Assembly (NCBI GenBank): GCA_015679605.1
Contig: JAAAVE010001076.1
Span: 1-10,428 of the forward strand
Origin: Podila epigama
Lineage: Eukaryota > Mortierellomycota > Mortierellomycetes > Mortierellales > Mortierellaceae
Reading direction: 5' to 3'
Length of the DNA: 10,428 bases
In this document: positions 1 to 10,428 of the stretch, piece after piece
Layout of the letters: each line of letters starts with the position of its first letter
Position numbering within the stretch: position 1 is the first letter of the stretch
Notes under the pieces: generated by a model
Seen by the model: the letters and a program-made list of their open reading frames with translations, nothing else
What the model was told of the DNA's origin: nothing
Database searches by the model: none
Position numbers and translations under genes: made by a program

Positions 1-336
1 GAAGTTACTCGTAGACCTGGCCGTCCACGTATCTACCCATTGAAAACCGAGTCAGACACGCCCAAGCCTCCTGGTGTCCAACGTGGACGTGGTCGCCCAC
101 GCAAGATCCTCACCCCAGAAGAAGAAGCCGCGGCTGAACAAAAGCGATTGGCCAAGGAAGAACAACGAGCCAATAGCACAGGCAAGCGTGGTCGACCTCC
201 AGGAACAGGCAGGAAACAGATTGCTGCTGCCCGTACTGCAGCCGCTGCCGCCATCGCAGCAGCCGCTCTCGAACGCTCCAAAGGCAAGACCACCGCCGTG
301 CCGGATACAAATGCTAAACGTACATATAAGCGTTGA
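1..336 (+). CDS. AT-hook DNA-binding protein, C-terminal part (5' end outside window)
   Basis: The reading frame is open from base 1, so the start lies upstream; the TTG at base 40 is an internal Leu codon, not a start. The visible 111 residues end at TGA (334-336). Three AT-hook motifs (basic residues around a Gly-Arg-Pro core) occur in order: RRPGRPRIYP at about residues 5-14, QRGRGRPRKI near 29-38, and KRGRPPGTGRK near 63-73. A Glu/Lys helix-like stretch separates hooks 2 and 3. An Ala-rich stretch (AAAAAIAAAALER) and a basic tail ending in KRTYKR follow. AT-hooks bind the minor groove of A/T-rich DNA, as in HMGA-type proteins, so a nuclear chromatin or transcription role is likely. No catalytic domain is visible here, and the missing N-terminus could hold one, so the exact family is unknown. 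The gene converges on the kinesin gene downstream. Confidence 0.8.
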   Translation, partial: EVTRRPGRPRIYPLKTESDTPKPPGVQRGRGRPRKILTPEEEAAAEQKRLAKEEQRANSTGKRGRPPGTGRKQIAAARTAAAAAIAAAALERSKGKTTAVPDTNAKRTYKR

Positions 337-453
337 TTTTTTTTTTTTTTTTTTTACTATTTTTGTCTTTTTATTCTCTTTGGATCCCCCCCATTGTCGT
401 GGTGTGAGTGTGTGTTTTTTTATAGGCTTGGAGGAAGAGGAAAGAAAATTAAA

Positions 454-459
454 AATAAA
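454..459 (+). terminator. Candidate polyadenylation signal AATAAA for the AT-hook gene
   Basis: An AATAAA hexamer lies 118 nt after the TGA stop, in an A-rich stretch. A second copy is at 506-511. Fungal 3'-end signals are loose and the spacer is A/T-rich, so either hexamer may be chance. Confidence 0.35.
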
Positions 460-646
460 GAAAAAAATGAGGGTAGCCCTTTTTCAATTCTCAATTGAAG
501 CTGAAAATAAACAAAGAATCCTGATAGTTTCGCTTGACATGAACATGGACATGAATATCATCACCATGAACCATGACTATGGGCAAAGGCCCTGTTCTTG
601 CTTCGAACATTGGCTTTGTTACAAGATTTGGTATTATTATTATTTT

Positions 647-652
647 TTTATT
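647..652 (-). terminator. Candidate polyadenylation signal (AATAAA on minus strand) for the kinesin gene
   Basis: TTTATT on the plus strand reads AATAAA on the minus strand, about 70 nt past the kinesin TGA (724-722). The surroundings are strongly A/T-rich, so position is the main support. Confidence 0.3.
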
Positions 653-721
653 TTTACTATTTTTTTTTTTTTGGCCATAAGATACAATTTTTTTTTTTTG
701 TTGCAAAATGCGCACGCATCC

Positions 722-5818
<5,097 letters not shown>

Positions 5819-6320
5819 TGTGTATGTGTGTTGTACACTGTGTATGCGTTCTTTTTTTTTTCTTCTTGAGTAAAAATGGTGAGAACGAGGGAGGATATTA
5901 TTAAAAGTGCGGGTTGTTGACTTTGAAAAGTTATGTAGAAATGGTAGTGCTGTTTGTTGCAAAAAAAACTGTAATGGGTATCGTCAAGAGTGTTTGCGTG
6001 GGTGTTTATGTTGTAGAGGGAGCGGTAGTGATGATTGAACGATGGCAGACAATGAAGCGAGCGATGTGTAGAATGAATTGGAGTGGATTGAATGGATGTG
6101 GATTGAATGAGTGAATGGATTGAATGAATTGAATGGATTGAATGGGGAGAAAAAAGAAAAAAGGCCAGAAAAGTCAAACTCCTCGTGACGTGTCAATGCT
6201 TTTTATTATTATTTGTTGTACTTCTTCTTTGTCGTCTTCACCATCATCGTCTTCATCTTCTTCTTCTTCTTTTCCACCATCTCGCTCCAACACAACACAT
6301 CCTTACACACATTGGTCGCC
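5819..6320. promoter_or_regulatory. Divergent promoter region between the kinesin (-) and SPC1 (+) genes
   Basis: The two start codons face away from each other across 502 bp, so both promoters and both 5' leaders must lie here. I see a T run at 5850-5859, a 9-bp tandem repeat at 6086-6144, and a pyrimidine-rich CTT/TCT stretch at about 6220-6290 just upstream of the SPC1 start. No clear TATA box is placed for either gene. No frame looks like protein. Confidence 0.6.
6086..6144. repeat. Imperfect 9-bp tandem repeat (GATTGAATG) in the divergent promoter
   Basis: GATTGAATG occurs at 6086-6094, 6101-6109, 6118-6126 and 6136-6144, with AATTGAATG at 6127-6135. Short related spacers separate the first copies; the last three units are directly adjacent. 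The array lies about 270-330 bp upstream of the kinesin start and 180-235 bp upstream of the SPC1 start. Confidence 0.8.
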
Positions 6321-7103
6321 ATGTTCGAGTATCATATTGTATGTCACTTCAGGCATCACTCTTAGAGATTCGTTTTCTTTCTTTTGCCATCTCAGGACGC
6401 GCCTATGAAAAAAGAGTCAATCAACCCAAAACACCATGAATCGACTAGACCTTGATGACATTAAGAATGACATTCATTCATTCATTTTCTTTTTTTTTAC
6501 ACGGGGAATATCATGCACTCTGACAAGAATACTGACAGGTGCCCACATCTACATCTGATTCACCAATCACCTTTGACATTCCTAGGACTTTGTAGGCCAG
6601 AACAAGGCCGAACAACTCACACAGACAGTCATCTCTGCGTTCGGTGTAAGGACAAAGGCTTGTGTGTTAATGGTCATTCTATTTTGTATTGGGGATGGAC
6701 AAAAAAAACCAACTACTCTAAACAAGGTCGTAAACACGTCGATATGTTTTATCCTCTCTGTTAGGTCATTGGTTTTCTTGTTGGATTGATCTTGCAGGAT
6801 ATCCGTCTATCATTGATCATCTTTGCTGCAGGAATCCTGGTTACAGCCATCGTACGTTTTGTTTGGACCTTTGTTGTTGTTAAGGCATATTTCGCCACAG
6901 ATCAAAGAACGACCTCATACACGCGTTACGCACTCACTCACAGATGTTGTTGTCACTCCACCCTTACTCCTCCTTGATCACCATAGCTTGTCGTACCAGC
7001 ATGGCCATATCTCAAGAGAAACCCTGTACAATGGCTCCCAAGTAGGGCAAAGCAGGCAGCAGAAACGGCCTCTTCCAAGGGAAAGGAAAAAAAGTCTGAA
7101 TAA
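6321..7103 (+). CDS. SPC1: Signal peptidase complex subunit 1 (SPC1 / SPCS1, 12-kDa subunit), four exons
   Basis: Exons 6321-6338, 6586-6645, 6765-6851 and 6987-7103 join in phase 0 throughout to 282 nt (93 aa). Introns are 247, 119 and 135 bp, with donors GTATGT, GTAAGG and GTACGT and acceptors CCTAG, GTTAG and CATAG. The protein starts MFEYHIDFVGQNKAEQL, matching the [I/M]D[F/Y]xGQ..AE signature of the family. Two membrane segments follow, about 20-36 and 41-58, linked by the short loop QDIR. Next comes the family hallmark PAWPYLKRNPVQWLP (59-73), then a Lys-rich cytosolic tail. Length fits the family (roughly 70-110 aa). SPC1 is a non-catalytic subunit of the ER signal peptidase; in yeast it is dispensable and helps spare transmembrane segments from cleavage. 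Exons 2-4 are very clear. Exon 1 is only 18 nt, but it has G at -3 and is the only upstream ATG/donor pair I found that joins in phase without a stop. Confidence 0.9.
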
Positions 7104-7104
7104 A
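7099..7104 (+). terminator. AATAAA overlapping the SPC1 stop codon
   Basis: The last codons GAA TAA plus the next A spell AATAAA. It could act as a polyadenylation signal with cleavage in the short spacer downstream, but overlap with the stop codon may be chance. Confidence 0.3.
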
Positions 7105-7328
7105 AGAAGACCAGCTCTCCACCCTTGATCTCATGTGTGAACACGTGTACGCGTGTAATTGCACGCGTGTATTACAAGGCGCGCGTGTGTGGAGCAAAAA
7201 AAGAAAATGCGAAAATTCTTGATATATTATTATACAATGGGATGGATAGAGAGATAGCGAAAGAGCGAGAAAAAAAAAAAAAAAGAAAAGAAAACAAAGA
7301 AAAAAAATAACTAATCCTTTTCACCATG
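7104..7328. other. Convergent spacer between SPC1 (+) and NOP9 (-)
   Basis: The 225 bp between two facing stop codons hold a CpG-rich alternating block (7141-7190), an A/T patch (7218-7235) and a purine-rich A/G block (7240-7310). No frame looks like protein. Both 3' untranslated regions must fit or overlap here. Confidence 0.7.
7141..7190. repeat. Alternating purine-pyrimidine, CpG-rich block with duplicated ACGCGTGT
   Basis: The block starts with the palindrome CACGTG (7142-7147). ACGCGTGT follows at 7149-7156 and again at 7163-7170, 14 bp apart, and a GCGCGCGTGTGT run ends it. It stands out from the A-rich surroundings. Such sequence can adopt Z-form DNA, and ACGCGT is also the core of the yeast MCB element, but function here is unproven. 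Confidence 0.6.
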
Positions 7329-10300
7329 TTATGACATGAATTTGCGCTTCTCCTTCTTCTCTTTCTTTTCCTTCTTGCTCTTCTTGTCCTCCTTATCCTC
7401 CGACTTGGACTTTTTCTTCTTCTTCTTTGTCGCATCAATGGCGTCCAACACCATCGCCATATCCTTGCTCAACTTTGTCTTCTTCTTCTTTGGCTTCTCC
7501 TCCTCTTCTTCTTCTTCCATCTCCACGTCAGAATCACTGTCATCATCAGCAGACTCCATATCCACATCCTCGTTGCCACCCTTCTTCTTGGGCACGGCAG
7601 TCTCTGAGTGGCCTCGCTTCTTGAACAGCTTGTCAATCTCGTCTGACTTGTACTTTTCCTTGACCTGGTTCTCTTCATCGTCGTCCTTGATCAAGAGCTA
7701 ATGATTGATTGATAAAAAAAGACAACCAGTCAGTTTCAGCTTAACAACATTTTTTTTTTTTTTTGACCATGCATAAACAACAAATTTACCTTGTCAGGAT
7801 CCTCTGAAGACTTCTTGGACTTCTTCTTCTTCTTCTTCTCGGTCACTGTCTTGACACCAGCGATACCACCACCAAAACCAAGGTCGGCCATCTTTGGGTT
7901 GGGTGCTGGAAGTTCCGCTCCAATTCCAGCATTCTCTGCCTTTTGCTTTCCATGTGCTGTCGCCAAGACTGCATCACCCAAAATATCCTTAAACATATCC
8001 TTCTTGCGCTCAATACCCTTCTCACGCTGAACCCACTCTTCCTTCTTGCGCTTGAATTGATCAATCTTGCAGTTGCGAAGAATAAACTTGCCATGGAAAC
8101 TGTGCGACAATGCCTGTTCATGTTCAAGCAACTCGGATGCAATCTTTTCCTTCATCTCAATATCCGACACGGCCCAGCATTTGTCCACAGTATGACCTCC
8201 ATATCTGTCCAATGCCATGGAGTGATACTTGCCCAAGAAAGACTTTAGGATCTTGCGCTTCACCTTCAAGTTCAAGGTCGGCGATGTCAAGAAAGCCTCA
8301 ATCACATGCGATCCTGTTGGATCCATTGTCCATGCATACATCAATTCCTCCTTTTGTGCAAAATAACTGTCAATAACAATCTTGGTATGTTCCTCTGGGT
8401 ACTGGAGCAACAACTGGAGAATGACGGCGCCCTGTGGGTGGAACTTTGGCTTGGTCGACTCTTGTGACTCACGGCGTTCCATCAGAGCCTCATAGGTCTC
8501 CATTTGCAGCACCACATGAAGAAACTCTTTACGCTCGATCGATGTGTTGGTATGGAAGGCTTGGCACAATCCCTTGATGACCTCCTTATGGCATGCACCC
8601 ACATTCTTGCAGGCCTCCACAATCGCACGGATCACACCTGGACGACCAAACTTCAAAAAGTTGCCAAACTCGGGCAACACCTCCGCCACCATCATCTCGA
8701 GTTGCACTGGCGTCTTGGCCTTGACAAAGAACTGCTGAATCACATAGTTGGCAATGGGATGGAAGGAGAGCTTGACGAGACGTCCTCGGAAATAGGATGT
8801 GTAAAACTTTTGGTAAAGCGTTGGTGACGCCACCTTGACAATCATCTCGAGCAAATGAGATCCAACCTGGTCACGGAGCAATGTCTCGACATACGCGTCA
8901 CGGTCGTTGTTGGTCTGACCTGGTTCCTCATCCCGAGTAATATCCATCAAAAGCTTGTCCACCAGTTCGTCCTTAGCCTCCTCGTTATCCTTGGCCAAGA
9001 CCTCCAACAGCAGCTGGAGAACAGGGTTGGCGACCTGGTGAACGGCGAGTGAACGGACAATGGAAGCACTGAGTCCGTTCATCATGGTTGAAGTAATAGT
9101 GTGCAACATATCCTTGAATGAAGCAGGGACGAGACGAGTGGGGCGGAAGGTACCAGCGTTGGTCTTGCTATTGTTGGCGTCATTGTATTTGGCCGATTTC
9201 TTACTCCGGACATTACCCTTGCCAGAACCATCGTCTGCCACCGTGCGACCGGCGAGGACATAGAGGATGACACGGATAATATGAGAAGCGAATGGATCCG
9301 AGATGAGGGCAGTGAATTCCTCCTGTGTCTGGTTGCACATATTGAGAATCAAATCCTCTGCACTCAACAACACGCCTTCCTCCTTGGGAATCTCAAGTTC
9401 CTCCCGAGACTTTGTTTCCTGACTCCGAACCTCTCTCTCCACAGCATCGGCACAGAGAGTGATCAATGTCTGGCACACATGGGATGCGAAACGATGTGTG
9501 AAGAGTTTCAAGAAGCTGCATAATAGTTGGTTGTGGTTGTGGTTGTAGTTGTAGGGGAAGGGTCAGGGAACATGGTTCAATTAGTAAAAAGTCAGAGTAC
9601 AAGACATGTTGCATGGGACAAAAACAAAAAATAACAGCCCGATGTAGTTTCCCCCTTCATTTCATATCACTTACTTTCCGTTGAACTTGTCAAAAAATAC
9701 TCGAAGCTGAAAGTCATTAGAGGCGCGGAGGAGCTTTTCCAGAACGAGCGAGCATGAGTGATCCGTGGCCAGAACCAATTCCTTGCCCTGAACTTCAGTG
9801 TAGACGTTCTCCAAGAACAGCTGCTGTTCTATATTATCGAGTGGAAGCCAAGGGTGGTCAAACGTGAAAATAATAACGAATCGACAAGTTTTGATAAGAA
9901 AGTATTCTTTCGTCGTCTTTCACGCTTCATCTATCTCATTCCTTATCCGTGAAGTGTAGTATTATGCAATGAATTGCCATAAAAACAAGACTTGTATCGG
10001 GATAAAGTGTCCTTGGTACACAACAACAAAAACAACAACATGCTTCATCAAAGAAACAATCATAATAATAATTACCTTCGGCAGTCTCAAAATTAAGCTC
10101 ATCCAGAGTCTGCTCAACACCCTTGAAGTATTGCTGGACATCAGGGTCAATAAATCCAAAGATGGCAGCAGCATCAATCTGTTCACGTCGATCAGGGCGA
10201 GCAGGGCGGCCACCCTCTTCAGAGTTTCCCTCGGCCTTACGATCATATGTGGTTTGGTGTGACCGACCAAAGGCCTTGCCAGGGTTGGAGTCTTGGACCG

Positions 10301-10370
10301 TGGGAGGGCCCGAATCCTTGTTGTTCTTGTTCTTTTTACCACGCGAACCACGAACTCTTTTCTCTGACAT
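7329..10370 (-). CDS. NOP9: NOP9, Pumilio-repeat nucleolar factor for 18S rRNA maturation, four exons
   Basis: Exons on the minus strand: 10370-10076, 9828-9675, 9515-7790, 7697-7329. Joined, they give 2544 nt, 847 aa, with a TAA stop at 7331-7329. Donors are GTAATT, GTAAGT and GTAAAT. The basic N-terminus (MSEKRVRGSRGKKNK) is followed by FGFIDPDVQQYF and ENVYTEVQGKELVLATDHS, typical of NOP9. Pumilio-type helical repeats cover about residues 100-640: HRFASHVCQTL (157-167), DPFASHIIRVIL (223-234), VGSHLLEMIV (near 367-376), HPIANYVIQQFF (402-413), HPQGAVILQLLL (509-520), DPTGSHVIEAFL (548-559), RYGGHTVDKCW (587-597), HGKFILRNCKID (624-635). The C-terminus alternates Lys-rich and Glu/Asp-rich runs, fitting nucleolar location. 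In yeast Nop9 binds 20S pre-rRNA and delays Nob1 cleavage at the 18S 3' end, and it is essential. At 847 aa it exceeds yeast Nop9 (about 666 aa), partly because of the charged tail. The start ATG has C at -3, a weak context, but the frame upstream offers no better choice. Confidence 0.95.
9531..9554. repeat. Four tandem hexamers near the acceptor of NOP9 intron 2
   Basis: TTGTGG, TTGTGG, TTGTAG, TTGTAG run back to back on the plus strand. In the sense of the gene this is a C/A-rich stretch 16-39 nt upstream of exon 3. It sits where a branch point and pyrimidine tract would be expected. The acceptor of this intron (GCAG, 9519-9516) is the only one in the window not ending in TAG. Confidence 0.65.
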
Positions 10371-10428
10371 TAGAAGGAATGGATGGATGGAGATGGATGG
10401 GTGATGGAGAGAGAAAAAAAAAAAAAAA
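10371..10428 (-). promoter_or_regulatory. NOP9 upstream leader, pyrimidine-rich on the gene strand
   Basis: Only 58 bp upstream of the NOP9 start are in the window. On the minus strand they begin with a T run and a CTCTCTC tract, then an imperfect CCATC repeat. This fits a fungal core promoter or 5' leader, but no specific element can be named. Confidence 0.4.

Larger units (their letters stand above)
337..721. other. Convergent intergenic spacer with A/T homopolymer runs
   Basis: This gap lies between the stop of the AT-hook gene (+) and the stop of the kinesin gene (-). A run of 19 T starts directly after the TGA, at 337-355. More T-rich blocks occur around 640-672 and 688-699. No frame here looks like protein. 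It most likely holds both 3' untranslated regions and the two facing polyadenylation regions. Confidence 0.75.

Noticed and set aside
5819-5962. N-terminal extension of the kinesin to an in-frame ATG at 5962
   Set aside because: The extra 48 residues are low-complexity and unlike kinesin. The ATG at 5818 has a good context and directly precedes the SAM domain.
6303-6403. A minus-strand stretch with an acceptor-like CATAG that reads as a plausible short protein end
   Set aside because: I first took it for an exon of a minus-strand gene, but no partner exons join to it. It lies opposite SPC1 exon 1 and intron 1, which are much better supported.
6511-6600. A minus-strand frame of about 30 codons that looks coding
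   Set aside because: It covers SPC1 intron 1 and exon 2 in antisense; the sense strand gives a recognisable family motif.
7336-7701. A plus-strand frame rich in Ser and Phe
   Set aside because: It is the antisense of the Lys/Glu-rich last exon of NOP9.
9531-9554. Telomere-like hexamers
   Set aside because: TTGTGG/TTGTAG differs from the usual fungal TTAGGG repeat, has only four units and sits inside an intron.

Overview
The window looks like nuclear DNA of a fungus. It holds four protein genes whose coding parts are split by short GT...AG introns (92-541 bp). Thirteen of the fourteen introns I resolved end in TAG. Intergenic spaces are short and carry A/T homopolymer runs. A kinesin-13 with an N-terminal SAM-like domain (KIF24-like) is present. 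Kinesin-13 is missing from the model yeasts S. cerevisiae and S. pombe, so an early-diverging lineage such as Mortierellomycota or Mucoromycota is my inference; the sequence does not prove it.

Layout, left to right. (1) The 3' end of a plus-strand gene for a small basic AT-hook protein (1-336), cut by the window edge. (2) A 385-bp convergent spacer rich in T runs. (3) A large nine-exon kinesin-13 gene on the minus strand (5818 down to 722, 1217 aa): SAM-like domain, polyglutamine linker, motor domain, second polyglutamine region, conserved C-terminal helices. (4) A roughly 500-bp divergent promoter region with a 9-bp tandem repeat. (5) A four-exon plus-strand gene (6321-7103) for a 93-residue signal peptidase complex subunit 1 (SPC1). 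Its exons are so short (18, 60, 87 and 117 nt) that simple ORF finding misses it. (6) A 225-bp convergent spacer with a CpG-rich alternating purine-pyrimidine stretch. (7) A four-exon minus-strand gene (10370 down to 7329, 847 aa) for the Pumilio-repeat ribosome biogenesis factor NOP9.

The four genes are unrelated housekeeping functions: chromatin, microtubule depolymerisation, ER signal-peptide processing and 18S rRNA maturation. I see no operon, mobile element, RNA gene or CRISPR, and no evidence of a new multi-gene system. The worthwhile observations are the hidden SPC1 gene, the SAM domain spread over three exons, the Lys-to-Arg change in the kinesin KVD loop, the two glutamine expansions, and two short-period tandem repeats in non-coding DNA.

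Exon joins come from reading frame, splice consensus and family similarity by eye. All three complete gene models close without a frame break (3654, 282 and 2544 nt including stop), which supports them.
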